Origin: Scytonema sp. UIC 10036
GTDB taxonomy: Bacteria > Cyanobacteriota > Cyanobacteriia > Cyanobacteriales > Nostocaceae
NCBI RefSeq assembly: GCF_009725235.1
Contig: NZ_WJFC01000042.1
Location: 1-64,000 of the forward strand
Direction of reading: 5' to 3'
Length of the DNA stretch: 64,000 nucleotides
In this document: positions 45,482 through 53,234 of the stretch, piece after piece
How positions within the stretch are numbered: position 1 is the first letter of the stretch
How the letters are laid out: each line of letters opens with the position of its first letter
The notes under the pieces: generated by a model
Seen by the model: the letters and a program-made list of their open reading frames with translations, nothing else
What the model was told of the DNA's origin: nothing
Databases searched by the model: none
Program-made: the position numbers and the translations under genes

Positions 45482-45705
45482 GACATCTTGCACCTTCTGT
45501 TGGGAGGGCTGGTGGGCTTTAGCCCTACCTACGAAACAATAAGCTTTTTGGGCTTTGATTTTTGCAATAAGACGATGGTGCAAGATATGAGCCTCCGACT
45601 AGCCGCGAAAATCGCCGCTAGTAATATATGAAAGACGCACATTTTTTTCATTTTCTAAAACCCTTGCTGTATCAGGGTTATAAAATGTGCATCTTAGGAG
45701 CTATG
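45482..45705. mobile_element. MITE-like insertion inside vapC
   Basis: The insert interrupts vapC between SPIDAIA and STQLPGDF. ATAGCY occurs on both borders, a possible target duplication. The ends CTAAGATGCACATTTT and the inverse of AGGTGCAAGATGTCAG are imperfect inverted repeats. A second, perfect inverted pair ATCTTGCACC (45485-45494) and GGTGCAAGAT (45576-45585) encloses the GGGCTTTAGCCCTACCTAC repeat, so one element may be nested in another. Confidence 0.6.
45511..45532. repeat. GGGCTTTAGCCCTACCTAC repeat, copy 1
   Basis: This short palindrome-containing repeat is shared with 48024-48077 (two opposed copies) and 60014-60036. It is located in the MITE-like insert. Confidence 0.65.
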
Positions 45706-45970
45706 GCATCTATAGGTGACAAAGGTTCAATTACAATGCCGGAATGAGTTTTCGCTAATTTGTACCACTCCTCGATAGGTAATGGTAAATTTAATTTCCC
45801 AATACTTGACTTGACAGCAATTTCCCATACCGAAATCGCCGATACTAACAAACCATTTTGTAGTTCTTCTGCATTAATTATAGTTTGTGCTTGACTAGAT
45901 AATTGGTTGGGTTCGTGCAGTAACCAAAGCCACACGTGAGTATCCAATAGAATCATTGAGACAGTGCATC

Positions 45971-46189
45971 CTACAGTTCTGGCATGGCTTCGTCAAAATC
46001 TTCAGAGATTGTTATTGGCATTCCGCGCAGTGGATAATTGTTTGGTATATCAGAATTTATCGTCAAGGGAACTATACGGGCAATAGGCATCCCATTTCGG
46101 GTAATAAGAATTTCGTTGTGAGTTGTAGTGACTTCATCAAGTAGAAGAGCAAGAGCCGTATCTGCTTCTTTTATTTCAAGGTGTTTCAT
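45971..46189 (-). CDS. Phd/YefM-like antitoxin
   Basis: This 72-residue protein from ATG 46189 begins MKHLEIKEADTALALLLDEV, then NEILITRNGMPIARIVPL. This is the typical Phd/YefM N-terminal DNA-binding fold, with an acidic toxin-binding tail (ITISEDFDEAMPEL). It lies 14 bases upstream of the vapC start, which is disrupted, so the antitoxin is now an orphan. A broken copy lies at 39024-39238. Confidence 0.85.
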   Translation of the reverse strand: MKHLEIKEADTALALLLDEVTTTHNEILITRNGMPIARIVPLTINSDIPNNYPLRGMPITISEDFDEAMPEL

Positions 46190-46250
46190 CTTAAAGTTCC
46201 CCACGTTGTTTTTCTTGTACTATTGTGCCAGCCTAAACTGTTCATCAGTT

Positions 46251-46376
46251 CTCACCTTGAAGGAGTAATTCCATGACAAACGCTTCACGTGCCTTACACC
46301 GATCTGCAACTCTAAGTCCTTCAGGTATTTCAGTTATGGCTACACTAAACTTGACTTCAGTCTGCGCTCGAGCATT
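46251..46376 (-). pseudogene. UPF0175 antitoxin copy, frameshifted
   Basis: The block 46240-46430 matches 38270-38450 at most positions, covering the 5' half of the UPF0175 gene and its upstream leader. A one-base loss soon after the start gives MLERRLKSSLV and a stop, and the downstream half is absent. Confidence 0.75.
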
Positions 46377-46433
46377 TTTTAACCTCCTTGGTTTAATTTC
46401 ACATTTATGTCAAGTCTGTCACTGGCGAATTGC

Positions 46434-46522
46434 ACAAACCACTATTGTTAAAGACAAAGACAACCCCCTTTTAATCTCTCCACAGCGCTTTAGCACTCAA
46501 ACTTCTCAAAAATTAAGAAACT
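46434..46522 (+). pseudogene. 3' end of an unidentified plus-strand gene
   Basis: The frame IAQTTIVKDKDNPLLISPQR then FSTQTSQKLRN ends at TAA 46520-46522 just before a good terminator hairpin. It looks like the natural end of a lost gene. Confidence 0.35.
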
Positions 46523-46544
46523 AAAACCCACGAAGGTGGGTTTT
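46523..46544 (+). terminator. Rho-independent terminator
   Basis: AAAACCCAC-GAAG-GTGGGTTTT is a perfect stem with a four-base loop and a T-run. It can serve the plus-strand remnant before it and perhaps, on the other strand, the fasciclin gene. Confidence 0.75.
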
Positions 46545-46576
46545 GCTTGTATAGACGCGAATTCCATTCGCCTAGG

Positions 46577-47800
46577 TTATTTTTTACTCAAATTAACATT
46601 AGGTGGAATCAAAACTTGATTAATAACATGAATGATTCCGTTACTTGCTTGAATATTAGACTGAAGAATTTTTGCGTTATTCACCGTCGTTTGGTTAGTA
46701 AGAGAATTGATTTGAATATTGACAGGTTTGCCTGCAAAAGTTTTTAGCTTTCCTTCAGAAAGTTCATTGATTTGGCGTTTCCGAGGAATCACGTGATATG
46801 TCAAAATTCTAATGAGTGTTTCTCTATTCTGTGGTTGTAGCAACCACTCTAAAGTGCCTTCGGGTAATTTAGTAAACGCTTCATCAGTTGGAGCAAACAG
46901 AGTCAGCGAATTATTCGGGTGTTGCAGAATCACTGCTAAACCTGCTGTCCTTAACAAAGAAGTAAGGATGGAAAATGAACTATCAGATGCGGTAACCGTC
47001 ACAACATCATGAGGAGTTATCTGATTATTTTTGCTGGTATCAGTCGCCTGACCAACTATATATTTAGCAGTCGTGATATTGCTAGGAAGTGGTTCTACTC
47101 GTTCTTGCCAAACCAATGCTTGGTATAACAGCGCTGCTGCGGAGGCACGAGTTAGAGGTTCTAGTGGATCGAGTTGCTTGACGTTGGGATAGTTAACAAC
47201 TAAGTTAGCTTGTGTTGCTGCTGCTACAGCATCAGCAGCGTAGTTAGGAATTATCGGAGCATCAGTGTAATACCCATTGAGAATATTGGATGCAGGAGCA
47301 GTTGCTGTCAAGCCCAGACCATTTGCCAAAGCAGCAATTGCTTCAAACTTACCAACTTCCTGTTTGGGAAGAAACAAGTTTGCTGGGTAACCGGGCATAA
47401 ATCCTGTTTCATATGCTTCCTGAATTGCAGAAGCAGCCCAGTAGTTAGAAGGAACATCCTTAAAGCCTCCAGCGTTTAACTGCCGAACCCGCTTTTGCTC
47501 AAAAGCTTTTTGAAGCATAACCGCAAATTCTGCGCGTTTTACAGGTTGATTGGGTCTAAAAGTACCATCGGCAAAGCCATCTATAATATTTCTTTCAACT
47601 ATGGCTTGAATAAATGGACGCGCCCAATAATCGGCTTTAATGTCAGAAAAATTTGTTTTTGATGTTGAAGTTAGAAGGGTTGGAACAGCATTTTGCGCTG
47701 AAGCTGGGATCGACATCATGACAGGAGATACTGTAGCGACTGCCATTCCAAAAGCTAATAATATATGGCTGACTGATGAGCTGCGAAACAAACTACACAT
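46577..47800 (-). CDS. SLH-domain and fasciclin (FAS1) secreted surface protein
   Basis: This 407-residue protein has a signal peptide (SHILLAFGMAVATVSPVMM, cleavage near ASA-QN). Three S-layer homology motifs follow at about 50-240 (FSDIKADYWARPFIQAI; FKDVPSNYWAASAIQEA; a third, looser one). The C-terminal FAS1 domain spans about 265-405 (LTLFAPTDEAFTKLPEGTLE, LTYHVIPRKRQI, NGIIHVINQVLIPP). SLH motifs anchor proteins to the cell wall or outer membrane; FAS1 is an adhesion fold. It is probably exported to the periplasm or cell surface. Confidence 0.92.
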   Translation of the reverse strand: MCSLFRSSSVSHILLAFGMAVATVSPVMMSIPASAQNAVPTLLTSTSKTNFSDIKADYWARPFIQAIVERNIIDGFADGTFRPNQPVKRAEFAVMLQKAFEQKRVRQLNAGGFKDVPSNYWAASAIQEAYETGFMPGYPANLFLPKQEVGKFEAIAALANGLGLTATAPASNILNGYYTDAPIIPNYAADAVAAATQANLVVNYPNVKQLDPLEPLTRASAAALLYQALVWQERVEPLPSNITTAKYIVGQATDTSKNNQITPHDVVTVTASDSSFSILTSLLRTAGLAVILQHPNNSLTLFAPTDEAFTKLPEGTLEWLLQPQNRETLIRILTYHVIPRKRQINELSEGKLKTFAGKPVNIQINSLTNQTTVNNAKILQSNIQASNGIIHVINQVLIPPNVNLSKK

Positions 47801-48204
47801 GTAAAGGAACCTCAGAAAAGAAGTAGGGCAATCCTCTAATTGGCTTCTATAGGTAACAGAGCAATGAGTTACACAAATGCATGGTTTAGTATAAAAAACA
47901 ATTCATTTGCCCTAGTGTACGCAGTTCATAACGGCTACTTAAAATGAAGACAATGAGGAAATTCAGTTAATAAGGGTCTTCAATGACATCAACAGGCGAA
48001 CAGGATATATTTTTAAGTTTTTAGTAGGTAGGGCTAAAGCCCACCAATATCAAACGGTTGGCTTTAGCCCTACCTACTATGACTTACAGCTTGAATAACT
48101 CTGCTTTTCTATAGATTTTAGTTAGGTAGGAATTGGTTAAGTTTAAAAATATACATTGAATTTGCTGTTCGATCGCTCATCCTAAAACAGGTATTTTTCC
48201 ACCT
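47801..48204. other. Intergenic region with an opposed repeat pair
   Basis: Upstream of the SLH/FAS1 gene. It contains the GTAGGTAGGGCTAAAGCCCACC repeat pair at 48024-48077 and no recognisable gene. Confidence 0.45.
48024..48077. repeat. Opposed pair of GGGCTTTAGCCCTACCTAC repeats
   Basis: GTAGGTAGGGCTAAAGCC at the left and GGCTTTAGCCCTACCTAC at the right form a long potential stem around an AATATCAAACGG-type loop. It is related to copies at 45511 and 60014. Confidence 0.7.
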
Positions 48205-48572
48205 ATGGAATCCGTGCTTCAAAAGGAAGTTATTGAAAATGTTGTTGAAGCGGCGCTTCAAATTGACCCTATTCAATCAGCAAAGATAGTAGGGTTACGC
48301 TACGTTAGCGATGATGTTCCAGGAATTCAGCGTCAACGCGTAGACGAGGAATTTTGCTACATTGATATTCATGGCAATGAAATTTGCGATGAACAGGAAT
48401 TGAATCGCTTTAAATCTCTTGTTATACCGCCCGCTTGGACTGATGTATGGATTTGTCCATCACCTAACGGACACTGACAAGCTACAGGACGTGATGCAAA
48501 AGGACGCAAGCAATACCGCTATCATAAAAATTGGCGACAAACGCGCAGTCAAACGAATTGTTGCAGGAAAAT
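48205..48572 (+). pseudogene. DNA topoisomerase IB, truncated with in-frame TGA
   Basis: The frame starts at ATG 48205. SAKIVGLRYVSDDVPGIQRQ then FKSLVIPPAWTDVWICPSPN and GH match the N-terminal domain of bacterial/pox-type topoisomerase IB. A TGA at 48475-48477 interrupts GH-QATGRDAKGRKQYRYH, which continues in frame; the family normally has Leu there. Homology ends near 48572, before the catalytic domain with its Tyr nucleophile. Confidence 0.8.
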
Positions 48573-48587
48573 CAAGAATAACCTGAG

Positions 48588-49598
48588 TTATCCTTCCAAC
48601 CAAAACCGATTAGTTAAGATTTGCGTGCGAGCTCCCGGTACCTCCACAGGTACTCTCCCGGTTCTAATGCATTCCCACATATGGTCAAATACCAACCCAG
48701 GGCTACCATCTTCTGCCTTGTCAAAGTAACCATGACCTAAAGGAGAATCATAACTGTTGTTAAAATCTGCACAGTCAAATGCATAAACATTTTTAGGTAC
48801 CCTGTCCATCCATGCTGGTCCCGTATGCCCAAGTCGCGGTGAAGAGATGGAATTTATACCATTTGCCACTTTACTAGAGCGCAACGCAAGATCGTCTGCG
48901 GCATGATAGACCACCAAATTACGCGCAGTTTGAGGAATAAACTGACCCTCCTGACGTGATTCTAGTGCTTCATTAACGACATCCGCTGCAGCCATAAACG
49001 TATTGCGAAAGATAAGAGGTAGACCGTGCATTTGATAGTACTGAACTGCACGATTGAGGGCACCTCGTAACACTCGATTCCCTAATGAATGAGCTAATAT
49101 ATTAACCCGTTTGAGACAGGGGTCTTCCAAAGTGCTGTTCTCCTCACGCCATCCCAAAAACTTTTCAAATAAACGCATAAAAGCAAAATCGCTAGCGTCG
49201 GCTGCCTTTTGATCGTCAAAGTAATCTTGGACAACGCCAAAATCATTATCTGAAGGCCAAATAAGGGGAATCACTAAAATATAGCCAGCAGACTTTTGGT
49301 CAAACAAAGCCTGAAGTTCTTCTACTTTTGGAAAAATATTGGTTTCAGGGAGGCTATTAAAGCCATGTAAAAAAAGCAGTATTTGCTGAACATTTGCAGA
49401 CTTTAACTCACTAAAAAAAGTTTGGCTGCCAATTTCAATATATTCATTTTGAGCGTTACGTCGGCAAAAATAAACAGATTGTTCAGCCTGGTTATTTGAG
49501 AGTGCAAAGCCGATAGATCTTGGTAAAGCAAAAGAACCATCTGGATTTACAGGAGTTGGTCCTTCATTTAAGACTCGATTTGTAATAAATAATACCAT
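48588..49598 (-). CDS. Alpha/beta hydrolase (DUF900-like)
   Basis: This 336-residue protein has an oxyanion region ILLFLHGFNSLPETN near residue 75 and a nucleophile elbow NILAHSLGNRVLRGAL near 165 (AHSLG variant of GxSxG). ADVVNEALE and VVYHAADDLALRSSK follow with a likely acid residue, and the probable catalytic histidine is near GHGYFD or FDHMW. This pattern fits DUF900 esterase-like proteins. No signal peptide is evident, so it is probably cytoplasmic. Substrate unknown. Monocistronic. Confidence 0.8.
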   Translation of the reverse strand: MVLFITNRVLNEGPTPVNPDGSFALPRSIGFALSNNQAEQSVYFCRRNAQNEYIEIGSQTFFSELKSANVQQILLFLHGFNSLPETNIFPKVEELQALFDQKSAGYILVIPLIWPSDNDFGVVQDYFDDQKAADASDFAFMRLFEKFLGWREENSTLEDPCLKRVNILAHSLGNRVLRGALNRAVQYYQMHGLPLIFRNTFMAAADVVNEALESRQEGQFIPQTARNLVVYHAADDLALRSSKVANGINSISSPRLGHTGPAWMDRVPKNVYAFDCADFNNSYDSPLGHGYFDKAEDGSPGLVFDHMWECIRTGRVPVEVPGARTQILTNRFWLEG

Positions 49599-49805
49599 TT
49601 TGATTGTTGGTTTTTGATTGAGAAAGCCTTACCTAAAGTTCATCTCACCCAACTATCTGTCGCATTTTCTTTTCAAATTGGTATAATATAGTGATAGGTG
49701 TTCCTATGGACTGGAAGAAAGGCAATATTTTATTGTTTAGCATTTTATGGTCAAATTAGTTAGAGGTCATTTATAAAGTAAATGTTAAATCTCTAAATGT
49801 ATTGT

Positions 49806-49838
49806 GTAGGTTGGGTTTCGTTCCTCAACCCAACCTAC
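49806..49838. repeat. GTTGGGTT hairpin repeat, third copy
   Basis: GTAGGTTGGGTTTCGTTCC continues into TCAACCCAACCTAC, a near-perfect hairpin with GTAGGTTGGGTT arms. It has replaced the 3' end of a sensor-kinase fragment. Confidence 0.75.
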
Positions 49839-49840
49839 TT

Positions 49841-49976
49841 TATAATTTGCGATCGCTTGCTCCTGTATTTTGAGTGTTTCTGCCATCTCATCAAAGGTAT
49901 GCGCGAGTTGACCGAGTTCTCCTGGCTTATAAGTGAGATGAGTTCGTGCGCCTAGAGTTATAACTTTTTGCAACAC
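49841..49976 (-). pseudogene. HAMP-region fragment of a sensor kinase
   Basis: The frame ITLGARTHLTYKPGELGQLA then HTFDEMAETLKIQEQAI is the second helix of a HAMP domain as found in membrane sensor kinases. The rest of the kinase is absent; the frame runs into the repeat at 49806. Confidence 0.6.
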
Positions 49977-49988
49977 GGGATTAAATTC

Positions 49989-51020
49989 TTAGCGGTTTTT
50001 TCTCCTTTTTATACGCTTAGTTGGTGTGATACTCCGCAATAACTTATTAGCTAATTTAGACAGCGATTTGCGATCGCTTGCGGGTTTTCTAGTTAGTACT
50101 TGTGTATTGCCTTGAGGTTTTAATCCTTGATTGCGACGAGCGTTTTCAGTCAGAGGAATCGCATTTTCAGTCGGAACAATACGGGAACCATATTTTCTAG
50201 CATAAACTTGGGTAAATTCAGCACCAAAAAATAGAATTTGAGCGGCATAGTTAACCCAAGCCAAGATAACAACTAATGAACCAGCAGCACCATAAGTTGA
50301 GCCAAAACTACCGTTTCCTAAGTACTGCCCTAAAAGATACCTACCAATAGAAAACAGCAGTGAAGTGAGCGCAGCTCCAATTAAAACATCATTCCAGGTT
50401 ATTTTAACATCTGGCAAAACTTTAAAAATCAGTCCAAATAATATCGTAGTGATTGCAAAGCCAAGAATGAAGTTAATCACCTGCCAGATAAAATCAATTC
50501 CTGGGAGTAAATGACTGAAGTAACCTACTATACCTGCTAGGACTGCGCTGACAACTAAAGAAACAAGCAGTAAAAATCCAATGGCTACCACCATTGCAAA
50601 CGATGTAAAGCGTTGTCTAACCATAGTCTTGACAGCGCGTCCCGGTTTTGGCTGCACTTCCCAAATGGTATTGAGGGAATCTTGTAATTCGTTAAATAAA
50701 CCAGTAGCACCAAATATAAGGACAACAATACTTATAAGAGAAGCAACAGTCCCAGCTTGAGGTTGGCTGGCATTTTCTATGGCTGTTTGAATCACTTCTG
50801 CCCCAGATTGACCTATTAATCCTTGAAGTTGCGCCTTAATTGCCCCCCTAGCTGCCTCTTCTCCAAAGACTGCTCCTGCGATTGCAATAACGATAATCAG
50901 CAATGGAGCGATGGAAAAAATTGTGTAGTAAGATAGGGCAGCTGCTAATCTAGACGCCTTATCATTACTCCATTCTTGATATGTTTCTTTAAGCAGCGGC
51001 CAAATGTCCTTCCAATTCAT
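49989..51020 (-). CDS. YihY/virulence factor BrkB family membrane protein
   Basis: This 343-residue protein has six predicted membrane segments. It begins with the family signature KASRLAAALSYYTIFSIAPL, then GEEAARGAIKAQLQGLIG, LFNELQDSLNTIWEV, and IGRYLLGQYLGNGSFGSTYG near the last helices. The basic, disordered C-terminal tail (about 285-343) is cytoplasmic. The family is of unclear function, possibly an envelope transporter. Monocistronic. Confidence 0.92.
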   Translation of the reverse strand: MNWKDIWPLLKETYQEWSNDKASRLAAALSYYTIFSIAPLLIIVIAIAGAVFGEEAARGAIKAQLQGLIGQSGAEVIQTAIENASQPQAGTVASLISIVVLIFGATGLFNELQDSLNTIWEVQPKPGRAVKTMVRQRFTSFAMVVAIGFLLLVSLVVSAVLAGIVGYFSHLLPGIDFIWQVINFILGFAITTILFGLIFKVLPDVKITWNDVLIGAALTSLLFSIGRYLLGQYLGNGSFGSTYGAAGSLVVILAWVNYAAQILFFGAEFTQVYARKYGSRIVPTENAIPLTENARRNQGLKPQGNTQVLTRKPASDRKSLSKLANKLLRSITPTKRIKRRKNR

Positions 51021-51135
51021 TTATGAGTCTCCTGAGATGTGGTGATGTGCTTACCTCACGAATTAATTGATACCGGATATTTTATGGCGAACGCATCTTT
51101 CTGAAGGAGTTGCTATAGCCTCCGTAAGATAGAGT

Positions 51136-51583
51136 TTATTCAGTTGTAGTAGACTTATTACCAAGCAATTCCAGCACTGATTCAACCACCTCTTGTACGG
51201 AGACATCATCTACAAAAGAGTTACGATAGTTACAAGAGCCACGGGTACAATCAACACCACACACAGGACAGTGAAGACGCCAAGAAATGGCAGGACGGTG
51301 ACGGGAACGAGTCATGGTACAAAAGGGTTAGAGTAACGTCCCCCGCCATGTATTTGAATAGCAACATCAAACTTTTCTGCCACCATTTTGGCAAAAAAGT
51401 CAGCTAGTTCTGCGGAGTCTTCTTCCGTATTAGCATCACCACGGACACCACAACTGCGGGGAATAACAACAACTCTATCAATCGGTGATGGTCTATTTTT
51501 CAGGAAAGCAGCGTGCCAGTCCAAGCCCAACAAAACAATTTCTGCTTTGGGATATGTTTGACGTAAGGAGATAACCTACGCCC
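51136..51583 (-). pseudogene. Glycosyltransferase family 9 (heptosyltransferase-like), broken
   Basis: The minus strand encodes LRQTYPKAEIVLLGLDWHAA then FLKNRPSPIDRVVVIPRS and FDVAIQIHGGGRYSN, the N-terminal domain of ADP-heptose-LPS transferases, with a stop upstream (near 51569). After YSNPFVP the frame ends. In the adjacent frame comes only the C-terminal end, with SWRLHCPVCGVDCTRGSCNY and a final helix to TAA 51136. The middle, with the nucleotide-sugar site, is deleted. Confidence 0.7.
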
Positions 51584-51802
51584 ATTGGGGACTGCCGAAA
51601 TAGAACAAAAATACTAAAAAGCGATAATCCCAATTCCCGTCTTGGTCTATTATTGACACTCTAGAATTATCCGTCCTCGCCTTCTTCAACAATCGCTCTT
51701 TGTAGAGAAATTTTCGGAGATGAAACGATAAAAAGCTAACTCAGTCGAGGAGGAGAGTTTACGAAATAATCAAGGTTTGAGACAATAATAACTATCGTAC
51801 TG

Positions 51803-53056
51803 ATGGACTATTTAATGACACGCTTAAACTTAAGTACAGTCAACTTTAATCAGATATCAAATGTCATTGAGCCGGGAACAACGATCTTCAACCCCAAGTC
51901 ATCCATTGTAAATACAGGTGGAGGTGCTGATAAAATCATTGGTACTGACTCTGTAAATGGTGACTTTGGTTTCGGAGTCCTTGTGGGTGTAGGAGCCCGA
52001 GACTTTAACTCTGTTATTGCCTCTAACGCATTTAGTGCAAGGGCTAGTGTTGCGGCCAACGGTATTAACAACAAAGGGACTATCAATACAGGAAGAGGAC
52101 TCGATCAACTAAAAGGTACTGCAACAGCCAACATCTGGGCTACAGCAGAAACAGTATCTCAAGCCATCGCTTTTGCTGAGACTGTTGATACTAGTGTTAT
52201 TAGTAATGCTTTTGCCTCGATTAATGTTAAGGTTACTGCCGATGGTATTGATAACTCAGGTGGTGAAATTAACAACGGTATGGGTAGTGATGGTATTTAT
52301 GGCGATACGGAAGGTTCTGTTACAGCAGTTGCTACAGCTATAGCAGATGCCTCAGCCATCGTCGAGGCTGTTGCCAAAGCTCCTGTTTCTCCCAATCTAA
52401 CAGCTTTTGCTCTTGCAATTGCTGAAAGTTTAGCTAGCGCAACCATCATTGCCAGAGGTATTAATAATAAAGATGGCACAATAACTACAGGTAGGGGTGC
52501 AGATACGATCTCTGCTACAGCTACTTCTCGTGCGGCGACCTTGTCACAAGCTGCTAGTTCTGCTGTCAGCAGTGCCCCCTCAGAAAATCAAGCTTTGGCT
52601 CAGTCTGTTGTCAATGCTTTTGCAGAAGTTAAGGACATAGCGATCGCCATTGACAACACCAACGGTAATATTCGTACTGGAGATGGACAAGATAGTATCA
52701 TTGCCAAGGCTACTGGCAGCAAATCTTACGGCATCTTTGGCGGCATTGTTAATATGGGTGATGGAGCCGATAGACTAGAAGCCTCCAGTTTTGGTGGTGG
52801 CGTCAACATCGATATGGGTGACTCAAAAGACTTTGTTCAAGGTTTCGGTGACGCGAAAATAGATGGTGGTGCAGGTTTCGATACACTCAGCCTTGGCTAC
52901 AAGATAGACGACTTTAATATCAGTTTGGGCGCTAACAACAATAAGGTGATTTTTGAGCGAGATGGGATGACCGCGATCGCCACTAATTTTGAACAATTTG
53001 TATTTGATAATGGCAATCTAACCTTAAGTTACAACCAGTTAAATCCATACCTGTAA
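51803..53056 (+). CDS. Repetitive beta-roll-like secreted protein
   Basis: This 417-residue protein has about four long repeats of the type xGINNKGTINTGRGLDQLKG (near 86, 145, 215 and 280), separated by alanine/serine-rich helical stretches. Shorter GxGADxI-type units follow (GDGADRLEAS, GGAGFDTLSLGY). The last part resembles the end of RTX-like proteins exported by type I secretion, without a classical signal peptide. Calcium binding is plausible from the GGxGxD-like loops but not certain. ATG 51803 and 51815 are both possible starts. Function unknown. Confidence 0.7.
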   Translation: MDYLMTRLNLSTVNFNQISNVIEPGTTIFNPKSSIVNTGGGADKIIGTDSVNGDFGFGVLVGVGARDFNSVIASNAFSARASVAANGINNKGTINTGRGLDQLKGTATANIWATAETVSQAIAFAETVDTSVISNAFASINVKVTADGIDNSGGEINNGMGSDGIYGDTEGSVTAVATAIADASAIVEAVAKAPVSPNLTAFALAIAESLASATIIARGINNKDGTITTGRGADTISATATSRAATLSQAASSAVSSAPSENQALAQSVVNAFAEVKDIAIAIDNTNGNIRTGDGQDSIIAKATGSKSYGIFGGIVNMGDGADRLEASSFGGGVNIDMGDSKDFVQGFGDAKIDGGAGFDTLSLGYKIDDFNISLGANNNKVIFERDGMTAIATNFEQFVFDNGNLTLSYNQLNPYL

Positions 53057-53208
53057 CGATCGCGAAGTAATTTACAGGGTCATCTGCCTTGCCTTTATCA
53101 TCAGAAACTTCCAAAAAATAAATTGAAGAAGGCACGCAAGCGAGGGCAGAGGGCAGGATACAGCTGGTGAATGGGGGGTGAGACCCATCATTCGCCAACA
53201 GCATCCTT

Positions 53209-53225
53209 CAAGAAGTCGGGGATCT
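53209..53225. repeat. Single arm of the AAGTCGGGGATCT repeat
   Basis: CAAGAAGTCGGGGATCT matches one arm of the hairpin at 63221-63254. It is a common dispersed cyanobacterial motif and lies just after the 3' end of the membrane-protein gene. Confidence 0.5.
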
Positions 53226-53234
53226 TGCAAGCCC

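Larger units (their letters stand above)
45337..45956 (-). pseudogene. vapC toxin split by a ~210-bp insertion
   Basis: The first part (ATG 45956) reads MILLDTHVWLWLLHEPNQLS ... SAISVWEIAVKSSIGKL ... IEPLSPIDAIA, then enters foreign DNA and stops at 45678. The missing C-terminus is found in frame-like order at 45337-45480: STQLPGDFHLDPADRIIVAI then VTCDTKIIDYF. Together they make a normal ~130-residue PIN toxin. The insert lies at about 45482-45705. Its phd antitoxin gene upstream is intact. Confidence 0.8.

Noticed and set aside
48475..48477. TGA in the topoisomerase gene as selenocysteine
   Set aside because: The family has leucine there, there is no SECIS-like hairpin seen, and the gene is truncated soon after.
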